Shown piece by piece: positions 6,440 to 13,996 of a DNA stretch of 24,186 nucleotides. The notes beneath the pieces are model-generated. The model made no database searches and had not been told where the DNA came from. It saw only the letters and a list, made by a program, of their open reading frames with translations. Numbering within the stretch: the stretch's first letter is position 1; each line of letters starts with the position of its first letter. A program made the position numbers and the translations under genes. Where the stretch lies: assembly GCA_003343705.1 (NCBI GenBank), contig QAKR01000029.1, positions 1 through 24,186 on the forward strand, written 5' to 3'. This DNA comes from Clostridiales bacterium (GTDB lineage: Bacteria; Bacillota; Clostridia; Oscillospirales; UBA644).

Positions 6440-7601
6440 GGCAGAAAATTTCACCATCCTTTAATCGTATTTTAATATTATCTTCTTTTTTAACATCATT
6501 TATTGTTCTTATAACATTTTCACCTTTATATACCAGTGAATATCCGCGTGATAAAATTGCCAGCGGACTTAATGCATTTATGGCTAAAACCGTTTTATCA
6601 AGATAGTAATAGTTTTCAGCTAATTTATTAGAAAAAATAGAACTTATACGGTCTTTTAAAATCTTTATATCATCATATTTTTTAGTAAAGTCTGATTGTA
6701 GTTTAATTCTGTTCTTCAAATCATCTATCTTTAAACATTCATGTTCAAGCTTGTTTAAAACCAGGTTCTTGCAACCCATAGAAAGTGATTGAACGGTGAT
6801 ATAGAGCTCTTCTCTTCCCGGGGTTACGGCTTGAGCCGCTGCAGTCGGTGTGGCTGCCCGTAAATCAGCAACAAAGTCAAGAATTGTAAAATCCGTTTCG
6901 TGACCAATTGCACTTACTACAGGAACATTTAAATCGTATACAACCCTGGCAAGTTTTTCGTCATTAAAACCTGACAGATCTTCAAAAGATCCTCCACCCC
7001 TTGTTATTACCAAAACATCTATATCTATGTTTTTAAATTTCTCAATAGCTTTAACAACTGATTTTGGACATTCTTCTCCTTGAACAGCAGCGCCATGGAT
7101 CAGTATATCAGCAAAAGGATAACGATTTTGCACAGTCACACAAAAATCATGTATTGCAGCTCCGTTTAAAGAAGAAATGACTCCTATTTTTTTGGGATAA
7201 CGTGGTATGGGCTTTTTGGATGAAGCATCAAAAAGACCTTCTTTTTCAAGCTTTTCTTTAAGCTGTTCATATGCAAGAAACTCCGCACCTATCCCGTCAG
7301 GAAGCATTTTTGATGCGTATAGTTGATATTGGCCGCTTTTTTCAAATATCGAAACTCTGCCCGTTATAAGAACTTTCATACCGTCCTTAGGCATAAATTT
7401 CAACCCGGAAGCTTCCATGTTAAACATCACAGCAGAAATTGCACTTTCCGAATCTTTTAAAGTAAAATAAGCATGTCCGCTGTTATATAATTTAAATCCG
7501 GATATCTCACCCACAACTGTTATCTGGCGAAGATATTTATCATTTTCAAGCATGGAACGAACATACATATTAAGTTGTTTTACAGTTAAAATCACGCTCA
7601 T
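6393..7601 (-). CDS. xseA: exodeoxyribonuclease VII large subunit
   Basis: XseA is the catalytic subunit of exonuclease VII, which degrades single-stranded DNA from both ends. The N-terminal OB-fold (about 1-100, with VGEISGFKLYNSGHAYF) precedes the catalytic domain. That domain contains GVISSLNGAAIHDF (near 140), VITRGGGSFEDL (near 200) and VSAIGHETDFTILDFVADLRAATPTAAA (near 230-257). A coiled-coil region follows, with a C-terminal segment containing LSRGYSLV. At 402 residues the length is normal. It overlaps the upstream TsaD-like gene by four bases (ATGA) and the downstream xseB by 47. In Bacillus folD sits immediately upstream; here the TsaD-like paralogue takes that place. Confidence 0.97.
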   Translation of the reverse strand: MSVILTVKQLNMYVRSMLENDKYLRQITVVGEISGFKLYNSGHAYFTLKDSESAISAVMFNMEASGLKFMPKDGMKVLITGRVSIFEKSGQYQLYASKMLPDGIGAEFLAYEQLKEKLEKEGLFDASSKKPIPRYPKKIGVISSLNGAAIHDFCVTVQNRYPFADILIHGAAVQGEECPKSVVKAIEKFKNIDIDVLVITRGGGSFEDLSGFNDEKLARVVYDLNVPVVSAIGHETDFTILDFVADLRAATPTAAAQAVTPGREELYITVQSLSMGCKNLVLNKLEHECLKIDDLKNRIKLQSDFTKKYDDIKILKDRISSIFSNKLAENYYYLDKTVLAINALSPLAILSRGYSLVYKGENVIRTINDVKKEDNIKIRLKDGEIFCHVTDKTDLRTGSEKA

Positions 7602-8518
7602 ATCTTACCCTCGTAACGCAGTTTCGTTAAATAAGCAATACCTACAGCGTTGTCACTTGAAAGCGACGGCTCTGCAAAATATGCGTCACAAAGATCCTTT
7701 ACAGAATCTTTCAAAAACGAATTGGACATTACTCCGCCTACAAAAACAAAAGGCATGTTTCCGTATATAATAACAGCGTCTTTAACTACTGCTTTTATAT
7801 TTTCAAAAACAGCTTTCTGCACAAAACAAGCGGCTGTGTGCTTGTCCGCACCTTCTTTAATCATTTTATCGGCAATGTTTTCATATCCCGAAAGACAAAT
7901 ATCATTACCCTTTTTGGAAACCTTTATTTTGTTAGTATACTCGCCTGTTAATGCAATTTTTTCAAGCTCAGCGCCACAAGGAAATGACAATCCCAAACTA
8001 ACGCCTACCCTGTCAATAAGTTGACCAGCCGTTATATCTAATGTCTTAGATATAATTTCAATGCTTTCAATGGAATTTACTTTTAATAATTCCATTGTTC
8101 CTCCTGAAAGGTGGTATGCAAAAAACGGCTTATGTAATAAATCTTCTTTACCTGATGACAGCAACGCAGCGGCTATGTGCCCCTGCTGATGTGAAAATTC
8201 ATAAAGCGACACACCTGAAGCGCTTGCCATGGTTTTTGCTGCAAGAATTCCCGGTAAAAAACATGGCATATACGAACCATCTATGCTTCTTGGCCGAGTT
8301 GAAACGCCAATAGCTGTGGGGGACGAAATGTCCAGTCCCTGCATAAGATCCGGCAGTGCTTTAACATGTAAAAATACTGCGTCGGATTGTCGTAAGCCTT
8401 TATCGCCGTTTACAACAGGTAAAAGTTTTTTTTGGTTTATATAAGACATTGCCCCGGTCAGCATGCCGACCGAGGTTGTATAGTTAGATGTATCAAAACC
8501 TATAAACTTATTTCTCAT
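7598..8518 (-). CDS. TsaD/Kae1-like ASKHA-fold protein (peptidase M22 family paralogue)
   Basis: This protein resembles TsaD, the ATP-binding subunit that makes threonylcarbamoyl-adenosine in tRNA, but it is a divergent relative. It has the phosphate-1 loop FIGFDTSNYTTSVG (6-18), the HxxGH metal site with His110 and His114, SGGT at 138-141, a second glycine motif FVGGVMSNSF (about 255-265) and an aspartate near 289 (SSDNA) where TsaD has its third metal ligand. The segment STRPRSIDGSYMPCFLPG (73-90) replaces the usual TsaD sequence. Such paralogues recur next to nusB/xseA in Clostridia and have no established function that I know. Start choice is uncertain: ATG 8518 or GTG 8524, both with weak ribosome sites, overlapping the nusB 3' end. 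A true tsaD is expected elsewhere in the genome. Confidence 0.85.
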   Translation of the reverse strand: MRNKFIGFDTSNYTTSVGMLTGAMSYINQKKLLPVVNGDKGLRQSDAVFLHVKALPDLMQGLDISSPTAIGVSTRPRSIDGSYMPCFLPGILAAKTMASASGVSLYEFSHQQGHIAAALLSSGKEDLLHKPFFAYHLSGGTMELLKVNSIESIEIISKTLDITAGQLIDRVGVSLGLSFPCGAELEKIALTGEYTNKIKVSKKGNDICLSGYENIADKMIKEGADKHTAACFVQKAVFENIKAVVKDAVIIYGNMPFVFVGGVMSNSFLKDSVKDLCDAYFAEPSLSSDNAVGIAYLTKLRYEGKI

Positions 8519-8909
8519 TATCACGAATGTACGAACCTAAAACACCATTTACGTATTTAGCAGAATCTTCCCCGTCGAATTTTTTTACAAGCTCAACTGC
8601 TTCATTTATAGCAGTTGCAGTAGGGACATCCTCTATATTTTCAATTTCATAAATTGCCAAACGTAATGCACAGAGGCTTACTCGAGGCAATCTTGATGTT
8701 TTCCAACTTGTACTGTATTTATTAATAATCTCATCAAGATGTTCTTTATTTGATAAAACCTCAGAAAAAACTTTTTCGGTATATTTATCATATTCAAATT
8801 CGTCGTATTCTTTTCTTATAGACAAAATTTCGGCGCAGTCAGGCTCTGTTGAAAAAGAAGCTTCAAACAACAGTACAAACGCCGCTTCTCTGGCTGCGGT
8901 TCTTGTCAT
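8508..8909 (-). CDS. nusB: transcription antitermination factor NusB
   Basis: NusB binds boxA RNA together with S10 (NusE) during rRNA antitermination and rRNA maturation. The 133-residue all-helical protein starts with the typical RTAAREAAFVLLFEASF helix. It also has the conserved SRLPRVSLCALRLAIYEI (about 72-90) and TAINEAVELVKKFDGEDSAKYVNGVLG (about 99-125) segments. Its ATG overlaps the stop of the Asp23-family gene (ATGA), with AAGGAAG upstream. The pairing Asp23 family then nusB is conserved in Firmicutes. Confidence 0.97.
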   Translation of the reverse strand: MTRTAAREAAFVLLFEASFSTEPDCAEILSIRKEYDEFEYDKYTEKVFSEVLSNKEHLDEIINKYSTSWKTSRLPRVSLCALRLAIYEIENIEDVPTATAINEAVELVKKFDGEDSAKYVNGVLGSYIRDNEK

Positions 8910-9280
8910 CTATCTTCTTCCTTTTCCGGGACTTTTACGTCAATTACTGCAACTACAACCACATTGACGCGGGATACCTCAAGGCCGGACATGTTTCTAA
9001 CAGCCTCAGCTACATTTATTTGAACTTCATTTGCAACTTTTTGCATTTTACAACCTTGCTTAACAGCTATTTGTAAAGTTATTTCAAGACCTGCCGGCGT
9101 GGTTGCGATGCTTACGCCCTTTACGGCAGATTTAAAGTTTTCCACAAGAGTTTTTGCGTTGGTTATACCTTTAGAAACAAGCTTAACAACGCCGTCAACT
9201 TCGCAAGCAGCAACATTTACTATCCCAGCTAAGACTTCTTCGGAAATTTTTACGCTGCCGGCATTATATTCTTTATCCAT
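8906..9280 (-). CDS. Asp23/Gls24 family protein (YqhY-like)
   Basis: Asp23/Gls24 proteins are small and associated with the envelope or with stress. The homologue YqhY, encoded just before nusB in Bacillus, has been linked to acetyl-CoA carboxylase control, but its biochemical role is unclear. The 124-residue product has the family pattern: GSVKISEEVLAGIVNVAACEVDGV at the N-terminus and a C-terminal beta-rich, Val-rich region. There is no signal peptide or transmembrane segment. GGAGGT lies seven bases before the ATG. It is the first gene of the nusB-recN transcript. The accB/accC genes often found beside it are not in this window. Confidence 0.92.
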   Translation of the reverse strand: MDKEYNAGSVKISEEVLAGIVNVAACEVDGVVKLVSKGITNAKTLVENFKSAVKGVSIATTPAGLEITLQIAVKQGCKMQKVANEVQINVAEAVRNMSGLEVSRVNVVVVAVIDVKVPEKEEDR

Positions 9281-9421
9281 TATTTTTACCTCCGTAAAAT
9301 TTTTACAAATTTATTATAACCTAATTTTACTTAAATAAGTTTAAATATGTTACTTTTGCAATAAATCTTAATATTAATAAAATTCAATTTATATAAAATC
9401 AGTACAATGACTTTTGGGTTT

Positions 9422-9450
9422 ATTATATCATATAATTAAAAAAAATGCAA
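9422..9450 (-). promoter_or_regulatory. sigma-A promoter for the Asp23-nusB-xseAB-ispA operon
   Basis: TTGCAT (9445-9450), a 17-nt spacer and TATAAT (9422-9427) on the minus strand, with TGA before the -10. The predicted start near 9415 leaves a leader of about 135 nt. A second TATAAT at 9313-9318 has no good -35. The leader is very AT-rich and I see no riboswitch or strong hairpin in it. Confidence 0.7.
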
Positions 9451-9456
9451 GGTTTT

Positions 9457-9966
9457 TTATTGTGACAATTCAATTATTTTAACAACAGAAGCAGAAAAGC
9501 CTGTTTCGGCAACAACAAGATCTGTTATCTGTGCAGCTTGAGCTTGTTGTAACCCATCTGTACGAACAACAACACTTGCATTATCTTCCCCTAAAAATAC
9601 AATACACTCTGAAAAACCTTTAGCTTTTATTTGGTTTTCTATTGCAACTTCGGCTTCAGAACGTTTGGCATATTTAGTAATATCTTCACTGGCTTCCAAA
9701 CGTGTTTCCGAATCTGCATTTTCATTATCAACAATTGTTTTTAAAACGCTTATTGCTTCATTTCTTGATTGTTCACGGGTGTAGCGGGCATTATCAAAAT
9801 ATGTATCTTTTGTGCTTACATAAGTTTCTTCGCCTAAAGTTTTACCTTCATTTTCATTAGTTTTAGCTGTTTCATTTTTCACAAATTGCCAATTTACAAA
9901 TACTGCTGCAGCCACAACAAGTGAAAGGCCTAAAATTAACCAGCTTGTTTTCTTAAATTTAATCAT
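9457..9966 (-). CDS. spoIIIAH: stage III sporulation protein AH
   Basis: SpoIIIAH is made in the mother cell, crosses the outer forespore membrane and binds SpoIIQ from the forespore, forming part of the engulfment channel. The 169-residue product has one transmembrane helix (about 9-26), a polar linker, and a C-terminal domain of the YscJ/FliF-like ring-building type ending in QITDLVVAETGFSASVVKIIELSQ. ATG 9966 is chosen because GGAG is eight bases upstream; ATG 9972 is only two bases from it. It is the last of the eight spoIIIA genes. Confidence 0.93.
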   Translation of the reverse strand: MIKFKKTSWLILGLSLVVAAAVFVNWQFVKNETAKTNENEGKTLGEETYVSTKDTYFDNARYTREQSRNEAISVLKTIVDNENADSETRLEASEDITKYAKRSEAEVAIENQIKAKGFSECIVFLGEDNASVVVRTDGLQQAQAAQITDLVVAETGFSASVVKIIELSQ

Positions 9967-9978
9967 CGTCATATCTCC

Positions 9979-10440
9979 TTACTTTAATTTACTTACACTT
10001 ACCTTTATTTTTTCTATGCTGAATAATTTACTTACAATGTTAATTACTTCACTTTTCACACTGCTGCTATCTCCTCCTCTGCAAACAACCAGAACCCCGG
10101 CTATTTTAGGTGTTTTTTTACTTATCAGAACGGTTTTACCTCCGACCACCGTGTATTCAATTTTATCACCGTTTACATCACGAGCGTAATCATTTTCGTA
10201 CCCATTCTCAAGAGTTATCATTATTTCACAAGGGCCAACACCTTCTATTTTTTCAAGAATTGTTTTTAATTCATCCTGTGCAAGTGTTGCGTAGTCGCTT
10301 TCTTCATCAGGTTTTTCTGTTGCCTGGTTTTTATTTGTAAAAATATCTGCAAACAAAAGCAAGCAAACAAGTGCAGCTGCCCCGATTAAAATTAATATAA
10401 AATTCTTTTTTATGAATTCCGCAATTTTATCCTTTTTCAT
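9979..10440 (-). CDS. spoIIIAG: stage III sporulation protein AG
   Basis: SpoIIIAG forms a large ring in the mother cell-forespore channel. The 153-residue product has one transmembrane helix (about 14-31) and a ring-building domain with TILEKIEGVGPCEIMITLENGYE-like sequence and KTPKIAGVLVVCRGG, both typical of the family. I start it at ATG 10440, which has GGGTGA upstream and begins with the conserved short basic N-terminus; an ATG at 10467 lies inside spoIIIAF. The stop is 12 nt before the spoIIIAH start. Confidence 0.93.
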   Translation of the reverse strand: MKKDKIAEFIKKNFILILIGAAALVCLLLFADIFTNKNQATEKPDEESDYATLAQDELKTILEKIEGVGPCEIMITLENGYENDYARDVNGDKIEYTVVGGKTVLISKKTPKIAGVLVVCRGGDSSSVKSEVINIVSKLFSIEKIKVSVSKLK

Positions 10441-10444
10441 TTTT

Positions 10445-10840
10445 TCACCCAAACGAGATATTTTCAAAACCCGTTTCCTCTTTTAATTTTTGTAATAGTC
10501 GCTCATCTCCGGTTTTACTTACAACAATTTTTTCAAGGATATAATTCTCGTTTATAAACGCTTTTGCCTCACATGTAATACCATAATCCAAAGCAATTTT
10601 CTCTATTTTTTCTTCTACTGTTCTTTCTGCTTCCGCCCCTTGACTAATTTCATATTTGTCATAGGATATTTCAGGTAAAGAAGAATTTGTTAGCTCAAAA
10701 ACAACTGAAAGAGCTGTGCAAACCATGACTAGCATTAACATAAGTTTAAGGGGCTTTTCACTTTTTGTTTTTGGCAAAATAATACCTATCAAGCCACCGA
10801 ATATGGCTAAAGACATTAACATTTTAATTAATAAACTCAT
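10445..10840 (-). CDS. spoIIIAF: stage III sporulation protein AF
   Basis: SpoIIIAF is a membrane component of the SpoIIIA complex with a small soluble domain related to ring-building motifs. The 131-residue product has two hydrophobic segments (about 6-22 and 33-48) and a soluble C-terminal part (about 60-131) ending in LKEETGFENISFG. Its ATG overlaps the spoIIIAE stop (ATGA). Confidence 0.9.
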   Translation of the reverse strand: MSLLIKMLMSLAIFGGLIGIILPKTKSEKPLKLMLMLVMVCTALSVVFELTNSSLPEISYDKYEISQGAEAERTVEEKIEKIALDYGITCEAKAFINENYILEKIVVSKTGDERLLQKLKEETGFENISFG

Positions 10841-11958
10841 ATTTTCACCAACACTGCAAGTGCTAAAAAGATTATTAAAGCTGAAAGAGCACTAACTGTT
10901 AACAGTATCATAAAAACATTGCTTATAACAGTAAAAAACGAAGCAAGTGTTTCGTTCTCAAAGAAACCGCAGATTGCTCTTGCTAAAGATATTATTATAA
11001 GAGTTGCTAAAATCTCCAGTATGGGAGGGATTATTGTAAAAAACAATACTGCAACACCTAATCCACCAACGCTTGTTCTTAAAACAGCTGCACAAGCGAA
11101 GGCTGTATCTACCCCTTCACTAATTCCAGCCCCTGCAAGAGGAAGAAAACTCCCTGCCGCAAGTTTCAATGTACGCCTTGACAAACTGTCACCGGCTAAT
11201 GCAAAGTATTTTTGAGAAACCATAACAGCAGAAAACACACAGAAAAAACCTGCAAATGCACCGGCTACAATGTTTTTTATACTTTGTGAAATTCTTTTAA
11301 AATCAACACTGTCAGTCATTGCAGCGGCAATTCCCAAAGACATATACATTGCAGTAAACGGCATGATAAACGAATTTATTAAAAACGCAACTATTGAAAG
11401 GCCAAAAGAAGTTGTTACACCTACCGCCGAAGCAGTTGCTCCATATCCCCCGGCAGCAGTCAGGGTGAGCAATACCGGTAAAAGTGCACCAAGAAATGTT
11501 AAAAGCTCACCACATTGTGAAATCAATGTTTGTGAAGCAGAAAAAACTGTTTCAAAGAATATTACCGCAGCTGCCGCAACCGTTGCATAACTTAATATCT
11601 TCTGTAACCCCGGGTTTTTATCACGTTCATTCATAACATTAAAAAGCCACATCAAAAACGCTAATGCCAAAAGCTCTACCACAAGCCTAATTTTATTTCC
11701 GAAAACGCTTAAAAATGATTTCCAACAAAAAGCAAATACTGTTTGTACGCCTATTAATTCTTTTGCATTTTCAATTGAGAGTTCGCCGTATTCTTCTGCG
11801 TTTTCGCGTGCAGAATCAGGTATGTAATCATCAATCTCTTCAATGTTATAATCTTCTTTTTGCCGATTTATTATGTCGTCTGTTTCATTTGCAAAAACAG
11901 GTAGCGAAAACACTGAAACCATGCATACCAGAACAAACACGAAAACTTTAAATTTCAT
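10837..11958 (-). CDS. spoIIIAE: stage III sporulation protein AE
   Basis: SpoIIIAE is the large polytopic membrane protein of the channel complex. The 373-residue product begins with a cleavable-looking signal (hydrophobic stretch 4-20, then PVFANETDD). A hydrophilic region to about 85 follows, then roughly seven to eight hydrophobic segments including LLTFLGALLPVLLTLTAAGG and GAFAGFFCVFSAVMVSQKYF. The usual length is about 390-400. The ATG shares one base with the spoIIIAD stop (TAATG), so translation is probably coupled. Confidence 0.95.
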   Translation of the reverse strand: MKFKVFVFVLVCMVSVFSLPVFANETDDIINRQKEDYNIEEIDDYIPDSARENAEEYGELSIENAKELIGVQTVFAFCWKSFLSVFGNKIRLVVELLALAFLMWLFNVMNERDKNPGLQKILSYATVAAAAVIFFETVFSASQTLISQCGELLTFLGALLPVLLTLTAAGGYGATASAVGVTTSFGLSIVAFLINSFIMPFTAMYMSLGIAAAMTDSVDFKRISQSIKNIVAGAFAGFFCVFSAVMVSQKYFALAGDSLSRRTLKLAAGSFLPLAGAGISEGVDTAFACAAVLRTSVGGLGVAVLFFTIIPPILEILATLIIISLARAICGFFENETLASFFTVISNVFMILLTVSALSALIIFLALAVLVKI

Positions 11959-12350
11959 TACACTATCCCCGATATTTTTTCAACAATCTCAAATAAATTT
12001 TCAACCAGAGGCAAACACATACAAAGAATTATAATCTTTGCCGCGAGCTCAACTTTTTCCGCCAAGGGCTGTTCTCCTGCACTTTGGCAAACATTAGCAC
12101 CAAATTGTGCAATATATCCAATACCTACGGCCTTTATAAGCAATTTAAAATTATCATTTGAAACGCCGGATATATCAGCAAATGTTTTACTGAAGTCAAA
12201 TATTTTACCGAAACCGCTTAAAACAGATAGTAAAATCAATACTCCGCATAAAACTATAAGAACAATCGAAAATTGAGGGTTTGTTTTTTTTAGTGCAAGA
12301 GAGAGCAATACCCCCACAATTGCTGCTGATGTAATTGTAAGAATACTCAT
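11958..12350 (-). CDS. spoIIIAD: stage III sporulation protein AD
   Basis: SpoIIIAD is a small polytopic membrane protein of the SpoIIIA complex. The 130-residue product has hydrophobic segments near 3-21, 27-46, 71-90 and 100-125, and the conserved LLIKAVGIGYIAQFGANVCQSAGE-like stretch (about 69-93). The start overlaps the spoIIIAC stop (ATGA). Confidence 0.94.
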   Translation of the reverse strand: MSILTITSAAIVGVLLSLALKKTNPQFSIVLIVLCGVLILLSVLSGFGKIFDFSKTFADISGVSNDNFKLLIKAVGIGYIAQFGANVCQSAGEQPLAEKVELAAKIIILCMCLPLVENLFEIVEKISGIV

Positions 12351-12541
12351 AATCCGAAAACCGACCGCATTGTTTCAAACAGATCGCCTATGCGGGTAAT
12401 CAACATAAATAAAACAACTATTATACCTGCAACAGTAACCAACATTGCCTGTTCGGATCGGTCTGATTTTATAAGTATCTGGTTTAAAACTGCAACCACA
12501 ATACCAACGGCTGCAATCTGAAAAAGTATCTCAACGTTCAT
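12347..12541 (-). CDS. spoIIIAC: stage III sporulation protein AC
   Basis: This 64-residue protein has two transmembrane helices (about 5-25 and 32-50) with the conserved intervening LIKSDRSEQAMLVT segment typical of SpoIIIAC. It is homologous in design to the second half of SpoIIIAD. It lies 12 nt after spoIIIAB and overlaps spoIIIAD by four bases. Confidence 0.95.
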   Translation of the reverse strand: MNVEILFQIAAVGIVVAVLNQILIKSDRSEQAMLVTVAGIIVVLFMLITRIGDLFETMRSVFGL

Positions 12542-12553
12542 TTGATCAGCATC

Positions 12554-13033
12554 CTATATCATTAAAATTACAAAAAGCGTCCCAACCAGTATACCACTGG
12601 TAATATATAACCTTGAATATTTATTATATATGCTACGCGCGTCTTCTCTATTCTCTTCCAATGAAGTAATCGTTTTCTTTACAAGTGAAAGTTGATTTTC
12701 CAAATCACTTCTTCCTATTGACGAAAAAAACATATCTAATATAGAAAAGTCTTTTTCGTTTATAAATGATTGATTTTTATTTGCTTGTTTAAATGCTCCG
12801 TATATATCATCACTTCCTTCAATTGCACGAGTTAGAGGTATTTTATAACTTTCCGGTAACGTTGCAAAAACTTCTTTCGGAGTTTTTTTCTCGTAATCCG
12901 CACTTGATGCAAAATATTCTACTGTTTTTATTAAGCTGTCCAACTCTTCTTTACGTTTTTTTAATAAATAAGTTTTATAAAATCCTGTGAAACAGCACAT
13001 CATCCATATTACTATAATTGCTACGGTTTTCAT
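12554..13033 (-). CDS. spoIIIAB: stage III sporulation protein AB
   Basis: SpoIIIAB is related to the GspF/TadC platform proteins of type II secretion and type IV pilus systems. The 159-residue product has a short hydrophobic N-terminus (about 3-18), a soluble helical middle (EELDSLIKTVEYFASSADYEK onward) and a C-terminal transmembrane helix (about 145-159). The start at ATG 13033 has AAGGTG seven bases upstream. This makes it overlap spoIIIAA by 59 bases. Starting at the later methionines (11-12) would remove half of the first helix. Confidence 0.92.
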   Translation of the reverse strand: MKTVAIIVIWMMCCFTGFYKTYLLKKRKEELDSLIKTVEYFASSADYEKKTPKEVFATLPESYKIPLTRAIEGSDDIYGAFKQANKNQSFINEKDFSILDMFFSSIGRSDLENQLSLVKKTITSLEENREDARSIYNKYSRLYITSGILVGTLFVILMI

Positions 13034-13895
13034 TATTCAACACCTTCCCGACTTCACCGATACCCGAAAGAGAGATGAATTTTTCAACAAAATCATGATA
13101 AATCCCCCTTTTATCAAGATCTTCAATATTTTTTGCATGAGCAGTTACTATAAACGATATGCCGCTGTTTAAAGCTGTCTTAATACTTTCCATTTCAGCG
13201 CTTGAAGAAATTTCATCCATAATTATAACTTCCGGGGCGAGTGTTCTTAATGCACGTAATACACCTTCGCTTTTGGGAAAACAACTTAAAACATCTACGC
13301 AATAACCAAGTGAGTACGGTGAAATTCCGTTATTCATTGCACAAATCTCGGCACGCTCGTCTATTACACAAACATTTATTTTTTTTAATGACAGATTTCG
13401 TGTTATATCTCTTAAAATAGTTGTTTTTCCATAGCCGGGAGGAGAAATTATCATTGTATTTTTTACAGATCTTCCATATAAAATTTCAGGAATTATTTTT
13501 TGAGAGCACCCTATAACTTCTCGGCAAACACGTATATTTAAACTTGAAATATCTTTTAAAGATGATATTGTACCGCTTTTTAATACGCATGTTCCTGCAA
13601 GACCTACTCTGTGCCCTCCGCGCATTGTTATAAATCCGTTACGAATTTCATCTTCATATGTATAAACGGAATGTTCGCATGCCGCAGAAAAAACATTGTC
13701 CACGTCTTCATCATAAACATAAATTGCATTTTCAGGTTCTGTAAACGCACCTGAAGGTGATAAAAACTCTCGTGCAGAATTTACAGTAACTAATAAAGGA
13801 CAGCCTCTTTTCAACCTAATATCGCTTATTTGCCCTTTGCAATTTTGTATGGAATTTTTCAGTCTTGAGGGCATTATTTGTAAAATTTCTCTCAT
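12975..13895 (-). CDS. spoIIIAA: stage III sporulation protein AA, secretion-type ATPase
   Basis: SpoIIIAA is the mother-cell ATPase of the SpoIIIA-SpoIIQ channel that keeps the forespore active after engulfment. It resembles type II/IV secretion ATPases. The 306-residue product has the Walker A PPGYGKTT at about 152-159, the Walker B VIIMDEIS near 227-234, and an upstream ERNGFITMRGGHRVGLAG-like segment (about 84-101) characteristic of the family. The ATG at 13895 has only a distant GGAGA (about 15 bases away), so the ribosome site is poor; no better start is in frame. It heads the operon, divergent from guaB. In Bacillus the operon needs sigma-E; I could not find a convincing sigma-E promoter in the 101 nt before guaB. 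Confidence 0.95.
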   Translation of the reverse strand: MREILQIMPSRLKNSIQNCKGQISDIRLKRGCPLLVTVNSAREFLSPSGAFTEPENAIYVYDEDVDNVFSAACEHSVYTYEDEIRNGFITMRGGHRVGLAGTCVLKSGTISSLKDISSLNIRVCREVIGCSQKIIPEILYGRSVKNTMIISPPGYGKTTILRDITRNLSLKKINVCVIDERAEICAMNNGISPYSLGYCVDVLSCFPKSEGVLRALRTLAPEVIIMDEISSSAEMESIKTALNSGISFIVTAHAKNIEDLDKRGIYHDFVEKFISLSGIGEVGKVLNNENRSNYSNMDDVLFHRIL

Positions 13896-13931
13896 AATAA
13901 ATATTATTATCTCCGTTTCACAATTATGCTA

Positions 13932-13961
13932 TTGACAAACCTTGTTGTGCTATGTTATAAT
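13932..13961 (+). promoter_or_regulatory. sigma-A promoter for guaB
   Basis: TTGACA (13932-13937), an 18-nt spacer and TATAAT (13956-13961) with TGT before the -10. The start near 13968 leaves a leader of only about 28 nt, too short for a purine riboswitch. No PurR-box pair is evident. Confidence 0.85.
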
Positions 13962-13996
13962 TTTATTTATATTAAATTTATTTGGAGGTGCTCGTT

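Noticed and set aside
9281..9421. Riboswitch or leader peptide in the 135-nt Asp23 leader
   Set aside because: The leader is AT-rich with no strong stem and no short frame with a ribosome site.
13896..13996. Sigma-E promoter for spoIIIAA, or a purine riboswitch before guaB
   Set aside because: No convincing sigma-E -35/-10 pair was found by eye (CATAATTG near 13922 is weak), and the guaB leader is too short for a riboswitch.
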